From an uncultured Atopobium sp. (GTDB lineage Bacteria; Actinomycetota; Coriobacteriia; Coriobacteriales; Atopobiaceae), in assembly GCA_938041635.1 (NCBI GenBank), contig CALIAD010000067.1, positions 1 to 38,269 on the forward strand: DNA of 38,269 nucleotides, given 5' to 3'. A program made the position numbers and the translations under genes. Below the pieces are notes generated by a model. It saw only the letters and a list, made by a program, of their open reading frames with translations. It ran no database searches and had not been told where the DNA came from. How positions within the stretch are numbered: position 1 is the first letter of the stretch; every line of letters starts with the position of its first letter. Below are positions 6,398 to 15,080 of this stretch, piece by piece.

Positions 6398-9103
6398 ATG
6401 AAAGGCAAGATTACTGTGGAAGAAATGCCCAAGAATTATGATCCTCAGGCAGCTGAACCTGAGCTCATTGAAAAGTGGATGAAGGCAGATTGCTATGGTC
6501 GCAGCAAAGGATCTGAAGACCGTACGGTAGTTATCCCTCCACCAAACGTTACTGGCATCCTTCACATGGGCCATGCCATGGATGACACCATCCAGGACAC
6601 CTACATTCGTTATTCTCGCATGCGCGGTTACTCAACTCGTTGGATTCTAGGAACTGACCACGCAGGCATTGCAACTCAGACTAAGGTTGATAAGAAGCTT
6701 AAGTCAGAGGGTATTTCTCGCCTGGAGATTGGTCGCGAGAAATTCCTGGATGCTTGCTGGGATTGGACGCGCGAGTACGGCGGAACCATTGTTTCTCAGA
6801 TTAAGCGCATGGGCTGCTCCATTGATTTTAATGACGAGAAGTTCACTATGTCTCCTGAGTACACTCAGGCTGTTCGCAAGGTCTTTGTTGACTGGTATCA
6901 TGACCAGCTCATTTATCGCGGTAAGCGCATTGTAAACTGGTGTCCTCATTGTGAGACTTCTATCTCAGACGACGAGGCAGAGTACGCTGACGAGAAGGGC
7001 CATCTTTGGTACCTGCGTTACCCGCTCAAAGAGCCTGTTAATGGCGTTGAGTACATTACCGTAGCAACTACTCGTCCAGAGACTATGCTGGGCGATACCG
7101 GCGTAGCTGTTTCTCCTCAAGATCCAGAAAAGGCCGATCTTGTTGGAAAGACCGTTATTCTGCCCATTGTTAATCGAGAGATTCCAATTTTCTCCGACTG
7201 GCATGTTGATGCAGGCTTTGGTACCGGTTTTGTTAAGGTAACTCCAGCTCATGACCCTAATGACTTTGCTATGGGACAGACTCACAATCTTGAGCAGATC
7301 AACATTTTTGATGAGCACGCTGTTGTTGTTGACGGTTACGGTGAGTTTTCTGGTCTTGATAGAGATCAGGCTCGTGAGGCTATTGTTGCTTGGTTTGAAG
7401 AGCATGGCCTGCTTGATCACGTTGAAGATCTTGACCACTCCGTTATGCATTGCTACCGCTGCGGCACAACGCTTGAGCCTTGGCTCTCTGAACAGTGGTT
7501 TGTTGCAGTCGATAAACTCAAAGAGCCTGCAGCACAGGTAGTTAAAGACGGTCAGGTCACCTTCCACCCAGAGCGTTGGACTCAGACCTACCTCACTTGG
7601 ATGGAGAATCTCCGTGACTGGAACATCTCCAGGCAGCTTTGGTGGGGTCACCGCATTCCTGTGTTCTACTGCGATGATTGTGGCTGGCAGGATGCTCTTA
7701 TGGAAGATGCTGACGTCTGTCCTAAGTGCGGCGGTCATCACGTTCATCAGGATGAGGACGTTCTGGATACCTGGTTCTCTTCTCAGCTGTGGACTTTTGC
7801 TACACAGGGTTGGCCAAATCATCCTGAGCAGCTTGAGGGTCACCACCCAACACAGGTTCTGGTAACCGCTCGAGACATCATTGCTCTTTGGGTTGCTCGC
7901 ATGATTATGAGCTCGCTCTACTTTACCAAAGAGATTCCATTCCACGATGTCTACATCTACGCAACCATTTTGGCTAAGGACGGCAGCCGTATGTCCAAGT
8001 CAAAGGGTAACGGCGTAGATCCTATGGACTTGATTGGTAAGTATGGTGCAGACGCAATGCGTTACAACCTGCTTACGCTTATTACCAACAACCAGGACGT
8101 CAAGTTTGATGCTGTTCTTGATAAGAAGACTCGTGAGCTTATTGAGTCTCCAAGAACCGATCAGGCACGTTCATTTGTTACTAAGATTTGGAATGCAAGC
8201 CGCTTTGTTCAGATGAACCTTGACGGCTACACTGCCGGCATGCCAAAGGCAGAGACACCAGAAGATGCATGGATGTTCTCGCGCCTTGCTAAGGTTGTTG
8301 CAGAGACAACTGAGCAGCTTGAGACCTATGGCTTTGGTGAGTATGCTCGTAACATTCAGTCCTTCTTCTGGAATGATGTCTGCGACTGGTACATTGAGCT
8401 CTGCAAGGGTCGTCTTCTGGATGGAACTCCTGATCAGCGCCTACAGGTTCAGCGCAACCTTGTCTTTGTCCTGGATGTCAGCATGAGGCTTTTGCATCCA
8501 GCCATGCCATTTGTTACCGAGAGCGTTTGGGATGCCCTTCCTGCATCTGGTCTTTTGAGTCATGACGCAGAGTTCTTGATGATTTCTGAGTGGCCAGACC
8601 CACAGAAGCTTGAAAACTTTGTTGACGAGGCAGCTGAGCATAACTTCTCGCTTGCTAAGACCGTTGTTTCTGCTGTTCGTTCTTCTCGCGCACGTTATAG
8701 GCTGTCGCCAAAGACAGATCTTGCTGTTGTGGTTAAAGCTCCAGCACAGGATGTTGCAGCGCTGAAGGAGCAGGCAGCCTTCATCCAGAACGTTGGTCGC
8801 GTAAGCTCGCTTGAGGTTGGTGAGGCGCCTCAGAAGCCTGCTGGTTCTGTTTCTGTCACCGATGCTGGCCTTGAAATGTATGTTGTTCTTGGTGAGCTTG
8901 TTGACCTTGCTGCTGAGGCCAAGCGTCTTCAGAAGGATCTTGAGTCTGCAAAGAAGGAGCTCTCTGGCGTAGAGCGCACCCTTGCTAACCAGGGCTTTGT
9001 TGCTAAGGCAGCGCCTGAAGTTATCGAGAAGAAACGTGCACGCGCAGAAGAACTTACTACGCTTGTTGCTCAGCTAGAGCAGCAGATTGCTGACTTCTCA
9101 TAA
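6398..9103 (+). CDS. valS: Valine--tRNA ligase
   Basis: This 901-residue class I aminoacyl-tRNA synthetase charges tRNA-Val. Visible are the N-terminal MPKNYDP entry, the HIGH-type HMGH in PPPNVTGILHMGH, the CP1 editing domain (ATTRPETMLGDTGVAV, AHDPNDF), zinc-ribbon-like CPHC/CPKC pairs, the NWNISRQLWWGHRIP-like block, the KMSKS-type GSRMSKSKGNG, and a C-terminal coiled coil (LAAEAKRLQKDLESAKKEL) typical of ValRS. The annotated ATG has only a weak ribosome-binding site; an ATG at 6425, directly before the conserved start, is possible. No T-box leader fits in the short upstream region. It heads the plus-strand run, with fhs 76 bases downstream. Confidence 0.97.
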   Translation: MKGKITVEEMPKNYDPQAAEPELIEKWMKADCYGRSKGSEDRTVVIPPPNVTGILHMGHAMDDTIQDTYIRYSRMRGYSTRWILGTDHAGIATQTKVDKKLKSEGISRLEIGREKFLDACWDWTREYGGTIVSQIKRMGCSIDFNDEKFTMSPEYTQAVRKVFVDWYHDQLIYRGKRIVNWCPHCETSISDDEAEYADEKGHLWYLRYPLKEPVNGVEYITVATTRPETMLGDTGVAVSPQDPEKADLVGKTVILPIVNREIPIFSDWHVDAGFGTGFVKVTPAHDPNDFAMGQTHNLEQINIFDEHAVVVDGYGEFSGLDRDQAREAIVAWFEEHGLLDHVEDLDHSVMHCYRCGTTLEPWLSEQWFVAVDKLKEPAAQVVKDGQVTFHPERWTQTYLTWMENLRDWNISRQLWWGHRIPVFYCDDCGWQDALMEDADVCPKCGGHHVHQDEDVLDTWFSSQLWTFATQGWPNHPEQLEGHHPTQVLVTARDIIALWVARMIMSSLYFTKEIPFHDVYIYATILAKDGSRMSKSKGNGVDPMDLIGKYGADAMRYNLLTLITNNQDVKFDAVLDKKTRELIESPRTDQARSFVTKIWNASRFVQMNLDGYTAGMPKAETPEDAWMFSRLAKVVAETTEQLETYGFGEYARNIQSFFWNDVCDWYIELCKGRLLDGTPDQRLQVQRNLVFVLDVSMRLLHPAMPFVTESVWDALPASGLLSHDAEFLMISEWPDPQKLENFVDEAAEHNFSLAKTVVSAVRSSRARYRLSPKTDLAVVVKAPAQDVAALKEQAAFIQNVGRVSSLEVGEAPQKPAGSVSVTDAGLEMYVVLGELVDLAAEAKRLQKDLESAKKELSGVERTLANQGFVAKAAPEVIEKKRARAEELTTLVAQLEQQIADFS

Positions 9104-9112
9104 GTAAAACTT

Positions 9113-9134
9113 GATGCGGTGTAACAGCCGCATC
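9113..9134 (+). terminator. Weak hairpin between valS and fhs
   Basis: GATGCGG (9113-9119) pairs with CCGCATC (9128-9134) around an 8-nt loop, 9 bases after the valS stop. It is followed by TTGTGTTT rather than a clean T-run, so termination is probably partial. Confidence 0.45.
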
Positions 9135-9179
9135 TTGTGTTTAGTACGTGCAAATCGTCCACTTTAGGTTAGGAACAAC

Positions 9180-10853
9180 ATGTCTGAGGTTAAATCCGAT
9201 ATCGAGATTGCTCAATCATCCGAGATGCTTCCCATCTTTGAGGTGGCAAAGCGTGCGGGTATTCCAGAGAATCTTCTGGAGCCTTATGGTCGTTATAAGG
9301 CAAAGCTTGATGCACGTGCTCTGGCAGATAAGCCTCTTCGCGGAAAGCTTGTGCTGGTTACTGCTATTAACCCAACGCCGGCGGGCGAGGGAAAGACTAC
9401 TACCTCAGTTGGTCTGGCGGATGCCTTGACCAGCTTGGGACAGTCTGCCATGTTGGCCCTTAGAGAGCCTTCTTTGGGACCTGTCTTTGGTGTCAAGGGT
9501 GGCGCTGCGGGCGGCGGATATGCCCAGGTAGTTCCTATGGAGGACATTAACCTTCACTTTACCGGTGACTTCCACGCTATTGGCGCTGCAAACAACCTCT
9601 GCGCAGCCATGCTGGATAACCACATCAAGCAGGGTAATAGCCTCAATATTGATCCACGTCGTGTTGTGTGGAAGCGCTGTGTAGACATGAATGATCGCCA
9701 GCTCAAAAACGTTGTTGACGGACTTGGCGGCATTGCAGACGGCATGCCAAGACAAGACGGCTTTGATATTACTGTTGCTTCTGAGGTCATGGCTGTATTC
9801 TGCCTTGCTTCCGGCATCAAAGACCTTAAAGAGCGCCTGGGTAGAATGGTTGTTGCCTATACCTATGACCGCAAGCCTGTTACCGTCAGCGACATCCATG
9901 CCGAGGGCGCTATGACAGCGCTGCTCAAAGATGCTATTCAGCCTAACTTAGTCCAGACGCTTGAGCACACTCCTGCCCTTGTTCACGGTGGACCTTTTGC
10001 CAACATTGCTCACGGCTGCAATACGGTTGAGGCAACAAAGACTGCTCTTCGTCTTGCAGATTACGTTGTTACCGAGGCAGGTTTTGGTGCAGACCTTGGT
10101 GCCGAGAAGTTCTTGGATATTAAGTGCAGAGCCACTGGCCTTGCTCCATCGGCTGTTGTTCTGGTGGCAACCGTTCGTGCACTTAAGTACAACGGAGGCG
10201 TTGCCAAAGCAGACCTTAACCAGCAAAACGTTGAGGCGCTTAAAGAGGGCATTCCTAACCTGCTTCGCCACGTTGACAACATCCAGACGGTCTACGGTCT
10301 TCCTGTAGTTGTTGCCATCAATGCATTCCCAACAGACACCTCTGAAGAGCTTGCTCTGGTAGAGGAGGAGTGCAAGAAGCGTGGCGTAAATGTTGTCCTG
10401 TCTGAGGTTTGGGCAAAAGGTGGAAAGGGCGGCCAGGCTCTGGCAGAAGAGGTTATGCGCCTTTGCCAGACTGAGTCTAAGCTCACTTTTGCTTACGATG
10501 TCAAAGAGTCTTTGAAGCAGAAAATCACCGACATTGCTACCAAGATTTACCACGCCGATGGTGTTGAATTTGCTCCAAGTGCCGCCAAGCAGCTTCAGCA
10601 GCTTGAAGAACTTGGCTTTGGCGAGCTCCCTATCTGTATGGCAAAAACCCAGTATTCCTTTACTGACGATCAGACCAAATTAGGAGCTCCAGAAAACTTT
10701 AAGATTACCGTGCGAGAAGTTCGTGTTTCTGCAGGTGCTGGCTTTATAGTCTGCCTTACTGGCTCTATTATGACCATGCCAGGACTTCCAAAGGTTCCTG
10801 CTGCAGAGCATATTGATGTTCTTGATGATGGAAGAATTGTGGGTCTTTTCTAA
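9180..10853 (+). CDS. fhs: Formate--tetrahydrofolate ligase
   Basis: This 557-residue enzyme, full length for the family, makes 10-formyl-THF from formate, THF and ATP in the cytoplasm. The P-loop NPTPAGEGKTTTSVGL lies near residue 70, followed by LREPSLGPVFGVKGGAAGGGYAQV and LTGDFHAI-like blocks (here LHFTGDFHAIGAANN) that bind nucleotide and folate. The ATG follows TTAGGAACAAC. The stop codon shares one base with the fchA start (TAATG), so translation is coupled. With fchA and folD it forms the formate-to-methylene-THF branch that feeds ThyA and purine synthesis. Confidence 0.97.
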   Translation: MSEVKSDIEIAQSSEMLPIFEVAKRAGIPENLLEPYGRYKAKLDARALADKPLRGKLVLVTAINPTPAGEGKTTTSVGLADALTSLGQSAMLALREPSLGPVFGVKGGAAGGGYAQVVPMEDINLHFTGDFHAIGAANNLCAAMLDNHIKQGNSLNIDPRRVVWKRCVDMNDRQLKNVVDGLGGIADGMPRQDGFDITVASEVMAVFCLASGIKDLKERLGRMVVAYTYDRKPVTVSDIHAEGAMTALLKDAIQPNLVQTLEHTPALVHGGPFANIAHGCNTVEATKTALRLADYVVTEAGFGADLGAEKFLDIKCRATGLAPSAVVLVATVRALKYNGGVAKADLNQQNVEALKEGIPNLLRHVDNIQTVYGLPVVVAINAFPTDTSEELALVEEECKKRGVNVVLSEVWAKGGKGGQALAEEVMRLCQTESKLTFAYDVKESLKQKITDIATKIYHADGVEFAPSAAKQLQQLEELGFGELPICMAKTQYSFTDDQTKLGAPENFKITVREVRVSAGAGFIVCLTGSIMTMPGLPKVPAAEHIDVLDDGRIVGLF

Positions 10854-11506
10854 TGTCTTATCCCTCTTCACCTGAAGAAGTTGCGTTTACAACCTATAGC
10901 GCAGACTCTTATGCTCAACACCTTGCTGCTAAAGAGCCTATTCCTGGTGGCGGTAGTGCTGCCGCTTATGTAGGGGCACTTGCAGTGTCTTTGGCTTCAA
11001 TGGCTGGTGTGTACGCACAAGGAAAACCTGCCTATGCTCAGCATGAAGATGATCTTGCAAAATACATCACCCGAGCTGGAGCTCTTCGCCAAGACTTCAT
11101 GGAGCTTATGGATGAAGACTCTCGCCAGTTTTTGCTGGTTTCCAGCGCGTTTAGTGTGTCTAAAGATGATCCAAAGCGCGTAGAGATTGTTGAGGATGCT
11201 CTTAAAGAAGCAGCTCAGCCTCCACTGAAGGTTATGAGAAAAGTGTGCGAGTCCATTGAACTTCTCGAAGAGATGCTTATCAAGGGATCACGTATGCTTT
11301 TATCCGACGTAGGTTGCGGTGCCGCTCTTGCGCGTGGAGCTTTGATTGCAGCTTCGCACACGTTGTTTGTAAATACACGCTCCATGCATGATACGGCCTA
11401 TGCTCAAACATTGCTTGATGAGGCAGATAAGCTTCTGGACACCTATGTATCACGAGCTGACGCCGTAAGCGATGCAGTGAGCGCACAGCTGAGACAGGAG
11501 GCATAA
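10853..11506 (+). CDS. fchA: Methenyl-THF cyclohydrolase (FchA-type)
   Basis: The 217-residue protein belongs to the cyclodeaminase/cyclohydrolase (FTCD_C) family. The diagnostic IPGGGSAAAYVGAL loop is near residue 30, and the rest is helical with EAAQPPLKVM and SDVGCGAALARGAL blocks. In bacteria with Fhs, this family interconverts 5,10-methenyl-THF and 10-formyl-THF. It is coupled to fhs by a one-base overlap and followed one base later by folD. Because the neighbouring FolD lacks its cyclohydrolase lysine, this protein probably carries that step alone. A formimino-THF cyclodeaminase role is the alternative, but no histidine- or purine-degradation gene is nearby. Confidence 0.88.
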   Translation: MSYPSSPEEVAFTTYSADSYAQHLAAKEPIPGGGSAAAYVGALAVSLASMAGVYAQGKPAYAQHEDDLAKYITRAGALRQDFMELMDEDSRQFLLVSSAFSVSKDDPKRVEIVEDALKEAAQPPLKVMRKVCESIELLEEMLIKGSRMLLSDVGCGAALARGALIAASHTLFVNTRSMHDTAYAQTLLDEADKLLDTYVSRADAVSDAVSAQLRQEA

Positions 11507-11507
11507 C

Positions 11508-12377
11508 ATGAGCTCAGAGACTCTGTCACAGGAGCTTCGTGGCGCTCCTGTTGCTAAAGCAATAACTGAAAAACTTGCCGCTCAGGTTCAGGAACTTCGT
11601 GCACAAGGCGTAACTCCTAAGCTAGTTATTGTTCGCATTGGACAGAAAAGCGATGACCTTACGTATGAGCGCGCGGCTTATACGCGTGCGGAGAAGGTAG
11701 GCTTTGAAGTTGAGACCATTGAGCTTCCAGAAGACGCTACACAAGAGCAGGTAAATGCTACGTTTGACCATGTTTCTGCTGATGTATTGGTGCATGGTTG
11801 TCTGCCTATGCGTCCATTTCCTGCTGGAATTGACGAGCATGAAGCGCTTCAGTATCTATCACCAGAAAAAGATGTTGATTGCGCCACCGATTCTATGCTG
11901 CTGGCAACGCTTTGTGGAACTCCTGGTGCACTGGGGCCTTGCACGGCAGAGGCAGTTCTCGCACTTCTTGATTTCTACCAGGTGCCTCTTGAGGGAGCAC
12001 CTGTTGCTGTTGTTGGTCGCTCAAACGTCATTGGTCGTCCGGTAGCTGCGCTTTTAAGTGCAAGAAACGCTACAGTGACGGTGTGTCACAGCAAGACCAA
12101 AGACCTTGCTGCTACGCTTAAGCAGTCAGAGGTTGTGGTTGTGGCCGCAGGTCGTGCGCACCTTATTGGGGCTGACTACGTAAGAGATGGTCAGACCATC
12201 ATTGACGTGGGCATTAACTGGGATGAAGCAGCTCAAAAGCTTGTTGGCGATGTTAATACAGAGCAGGTAGCTCCTCTGGTAAGTGCTTATACTCCTGTTC
12301 CTGGCGGTGTAGGTAGCGTGACAACGGCAATTCTTGCTCGCCATGTTGTTGCAGCAGCTCAAAGAACGCTTGCATAA
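11508..12377 (+). CDS. folD: Methylene-THF dehydrogenase, FolD family, probably monofunctional
   Basis: The 289-residue FolD-family enzyme oxidises 5,10-methylene-THF to methenyl-THF using a nicotinamide cofactor. The family is shown by the KDVDCATD block, the Rossmann segment VAVVGRSNVIGRPVAALL and the C-terminal TPVPGGVGSVTTAIL. The catalytic region is unusual. In LTYERAAYTRAEKVGF the Tyr (Y53) is kept, but the lysine four residues later (K54 in E. coli FolD) is Ala57. The Gln of the usual VQLPLP block is His96 in LVHGCLP. Loss of that lysine abolishes cyclohydrolase activity in characterised FolD enzymes, so I infer a dehydrogenase-only protein complemented by FchA just upstream. folE follows after a 21-base gap. 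Confidence 0.9.
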   Translation: MSSETLSQELRGAPVAKAITEKLAAQVQELRAQGVTPKLVIVRIGQKSDDLTYERAAYTRAEKVGFEVETIELPEDATQEQVNATFDHVSADVLVHGCLPMRPFPAGIDEHEALQYLSPEKDVDCATDSMLLATLCGTPGALGPCTAEAVLALLDFYQVPLEGAPVAVVGRSNVIGRPVAALLSARNATVTVCHSKTKDLAATLKQSEVVVVAAGRAHLIGADYVRDGQTIIDVGINWDEAAQKLVGDVNTEQVAPLVSAYTPVPGGVGSVTTAILARHVVAAAQRTLA

Positions 12378-12398
12378 GAGTGAAAGGTAGGTTGCCTC

Positions 12399-12986
12399 AT
12401 GGCAGCGGTAAATAACTATAAAGAGCTTGACCAAGAGCGCGTAAAAGCCGCGGTCAAGGAGTTTTTGCTTGCTATTGGCGAGGATCCAGAGCGAGAAGGT
12501 CTGCTTGATACACCAGACCGTGTTGCTCGTGCTTGCGTGGAGCTCTTTGGTGGCATGCAGGAAGATCCTGCAGCTCACCTGCGTAAACAGTTCCATGAAG
12601 AGGGCAATAAAGAGATGGTTATTGTCCGCGACATTCCTTTCTCGTCTACCTGCGAGCATCACATTCTGCCCTTTGTGGGCAAGGCGCACGTTTGCTACAT
12701 TCCACAAAATGGTCGTATTACCGGCCTTTCCAAAATTGCTCGTTGCGTCAGCGGATATTCTCGCCGCCTGCAGGTACAGGAGCGTTTAACGGGCCAGATT
12801 GCAGACGCCATGGTAGAAGAGCTTGATCCTCTGGGCGTTTTGGTGGTTATGGAGGCCGAGCATACGTGCATGAGCATGCGCGGTATTAGGGCATCGGGTG
12901 CTTTGACCACCACATCTGCGGTTCGTGGCATTTTTAAAACTAACGAGAAAACCCGTGCAGAGGCTATGCGTCTGCTTGGTCTATAA
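12399..12986 (+). CDS. folE: GTP cyclohydrolase I
   Basis: The 195-residue protein catalyses the first step of folate biosynthesis, GTP to 7,8-dihydroneopterin triphosphate. It has all the family blocks: EDPEREGLLDTPDRVARA, the zinc ligands in STCEHHILPF and EHTCMSMRGIR, and GLSKIARCV. Length is normal for bacterial type IA enzymes, which act as homodecamers. The start follows AAAGGTAGG. It connects de novo pterin synthesis with the C1 genes upstream and folC downstream; folB, folK and folP are not in the window. Confidence 0.96.
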   Translation: MAAVNNYKELDQERVKAAVKEFLLAIGEDPEREGLLDTPDRVARACVELFGGMQEDPAAHLRKQFHEEGNKEMVIVRDIPFSSTCEHHILPFVGKAHVCYIPQNGRITGLSKIARCVSGYSRRLQVQERLTGQIADAMVEELDPLGVLVVMEAEHTCMSMRGIRASGALTTTSAVRGIFKTNEKTRAEAMRLLGL

Positions 12987-13000
12987 GAGGTATGTGCGCA

Positions 13001-14425
13001 ATGAGTTATTCTGTTCCTTTTTCTGTACCTGAGCTGAGCTATGAGCAGTCTTTAAAGGTGCTTCACGATACAAAGAAGTTTGGTATTCAACCCCTGCTGG
13101 AGAGCGTGGAAGACATGCTCAAAGAGTTGGGCAACCCTGATCTCTGCTTTAAGAGTGTCCAGATTGCAGGTACCAACGGCAAAACGTCTACCTCCAGATA
13201 CACTGCAGCCCTGCTCAAGGGAGAGGGTCTCAAGACCGCCCTTTACACGTCTCCCGAGCTCATCAGCTATACCGAGCGTATGGAGATCAATGGCACGCCC
13301 GTCTCTGAGGCAGCCTTTGCTCACGGCGTTTCAGCTGCTCAGGTAGCAGGGGAGCGCGTTAACGCTCAGCGTACTGCTATAGGTGAGCGTCCTTATGACA
13401 TCACCGAGTTTGACCTGCTTACGGTCGCAGCTCTAGTGGTCTTTGCCGAGGCAGAGATTGACGTCTGTGTGCTTGAGTGTGGCATGGGCGGCAGGTGGGA
13501 CGCAACAAGCGCCGCTCAAAACATCATCTCCGTTGCTATTACTGGCGTTGGTCTGGATCATACGCGCATCTTAGGTGATACCCTCGAGGCTATTGCTGGC
13601 GAGAAGGCCGCCATTATCAAGCCTGGTCGCACCTGCGTGCTTGGCGTGGGAACGACAACTCCTCAGAGCGTTCAGGATGTATTTTTGTCCCAGGCAGCCT
13701 CTGTAGGCGTTGTCCCAACTCTTCTTGTAGCTGACAAGCCAGAAGACGTTGAGGGAGAGGTTTCTGCTGGTCAGGCTACTGACCATCCAGAGCTACCTCA
13801 CGCACATTTCTTCATTACCAAAAAGCCTAAGAGCATTGGTTTTCCGCTTGAGCTTACGGTTGTGACGCCGCGTGCAACCTACGAGGATCTTGCCGCACTT
13901 AAACCAAGCTATCAGGCAGCAAATATTGCTCTGGCAACCTGTTTGGCTGAGGATTTTCTCGGTCGTCCACTTGATGTGGAGAAAGCGTTTTTCTCCACAA
14001 CCAGGTGCCCTACACCTGGTAGGTTCCAGCTGCTTCAACCTAAGCCTTTGGTGCTTATCGACGCAGCTCACAACCCCCAGTCAATCGAGACGTTCTTAAC
14101 TGCTATCCGCTCAATTGAGCCAGAAGTTGCTAATCGACCTATGCTTTTGACTGCTGTTTTTTCAGATAAAGACGTTAAGGGCATCGCAGAGCTTCTCGCC
14201 AAAGAGTTCCCTGAGGTAGCGGTAACCCAGACAGATAACGAGCGCGCCATGGATGCAGATGAGCTTGCTGAGCTGTACAAAGCCTGCGGCGCCAACGTGG
14301 TAGCGGTCTACAAAAGCGTCCCTGAGGCAGTGGACGCCTTGCGCGAGAAGGGCTTTGTGGCATGTGGAACAATTTCACTTGCTGGCGAGGTTGCTGCACA
14401 ATTTAGCGATGCTTTGGTAAAATAA
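13001..14425 (+). CDS. folC: Bifunctional folylpolyglutamate/dihydrofolate synthase
   Basis: The 474-residue Mur-ligase-like ATP-dependent enzyme adds glutamate to dihydropteroate or to folates. The P-loop is IAGTNGKTSTSRY near residue 50, followed by LYTSPELISYTERMEING, DVCVLECGMGGRWDATS and, in the C-terminal domain, LIDAAHNPQSIETF. An in-frame ATG at 12992 is one base from AAGAGG and too close to use it, so the ATG at 13001 (spacing about 10) is preferred. It is the last enzyme of the folate run, 14 bases after folE. FPGS and DHFS activities cannot be separated from sequence alone. Confidence 0.93.
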   Translation: MSYSVPFSVPELSYEQSLKVLHDTKKFGIQPLLESVEDMLKELGNPDLCFKSVQIAGTNGKTSTSRYTAALLKGEGLKTALYTSPELISYTERMEINGTPVSEAAFAHGVSAAQVAGERVNAQRTAIGERPYDITEFDLLTVAALVVFAEAEIDVCVLECGMGGRWDATSAAQNIISVAITGVGLDHTRILGDTLEAIAGEKAAIIKPGRTCVLGVGTTTPQSVQDVFLSQAASVGVVPTLLVADKPEDVEGEVSAGQATDHPELPHAHFFITKKPKSIGFPLELTVVTPRATYEDLAALKPSYQAANIALATCLAEDFLGRPLDVEKAFFSTTRCPTPGRFQLLQPKPLVLIDAAHNPQSIETFLTAIRSIEPEVANRPMLLTAVFSDKDVKGIAELLAKEFPEVAVTQTDNERAMDADELAELYKACGANVVAVYKSVPEAVDALREKGFVACGTISLAGEVAAQFSDALVK

Positions 14426-14511
14426 ATTTATCTGCGACATTTCGCCCATTTTTGAGGCAGTTTGTCGTACGATTTAGGAGAGAACAAAAAGCCAGCAGAA
14501 GGGGCTGTCAG

Positions 14512-14943
14512 ATGCAGGAGATTCTTGATCAGATTATTACACCTGAGGTACGTATGGTTATTTACCTCATGGTCATTTGCGTCGTAATGCTTTATATCCT
14601 TTCCATCATCTACGTTATTCGTGACGCTCAGCGTCGCGGCGCAGAGCCTTGGTGGATGTGGGCAGTCATTTCTGTTGTTCCTGTTGTTGGTTTGCTTGCA
14701 TACGTTATTTTGCGTCCAAGCAGCTACCTCATTGACCGTGAGGAGCAGGACCTTGATATTGCCCTTCGTGAGCACCAGCTTTCTCACTACGGCATTTGCC
14801 CTAAGTGCTCCGCTCCAATTGACCGCGATTTTATCGTGTGCCCAATCTGCAATACGCAGGTTAGAAACGTTTGCCCAACATGCCATCGTCCTCTGAACGC
14901 AGACTGGAAGGTTTGCCCTTACTGCCGTACTCGCATTCAATAA
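14512..14943 (+). CDS. Small membrane protein with double zinc ribbon
   Basis: The 143-residue protein has two N-terminal membrane helices (about residues 14-37 and 48-66) separated by a basic RDAQRRG loop, reminiscent of the PLDc_N membrane unit. Its C-terminal part has four CxxC knuckles: CPKC, CPIC, CPTC and CPYC, forming two zinc ribbons (DZR type). An upstream in-frame ATG at 14452 is rejected because AGAAGGGG sits properly before 14512. It lies between folC and thrS, but nothing in the sequence ties it to folate or translation. Function unknown, probably a cytoplasm-facing zinc-ribbon membrane protein. Confidence 0.8.
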   Translation: MQEILDQIITPEVRMVIYLMVICVVMLYILSIIYVIRDAQRRGAEPWWMWAVISVVPVVGLLAYVILRPSSYLIDREEQDLDIALREHQLSHYGICPKCSAPIDRDFIVCPICNTQVRNVCPTCHRPLNADWKVCPYCRTRIQ

Positions 14944-14999
14944 CGTTTGGTTTTGTTCTTTATGATGGCAATCTGGTGTTTTACAACAGAGACTATGTA

Positions 15000-15040
15000 G
15001 GCGTCTGCTCCTAAGCTCCCGTGTGAGCAGAGTAGGCGCC
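15000..15040 (+). promoter_or_regulatory. Structured leader before thrS
   Basis: TCTGCTC (15004-15010) pairs with GAGCAGA (15025-15031), and GGCG (15000-15003) can pair with CGCC (15037-15040) across a small bulge. No T-run follows and no T-box tag was found, so it could be a translational control structure for thrS or an inactive fold. Confidence 0.35.
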
Positions 15041-15080
15041 GTGCCTGTTTCTATGAGTAGCTACCTCTGAGGGGTTTTAC

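Noticed and set aside
6965..7945. Long open frame on the minus strand under valS (about 326 codons)
   Set aside because: Fully antisense to a clear valS with no ribosome-binding site or recognisable domain; other long antisense frames under thrS, adhE and thyA were dropped for the same reason.
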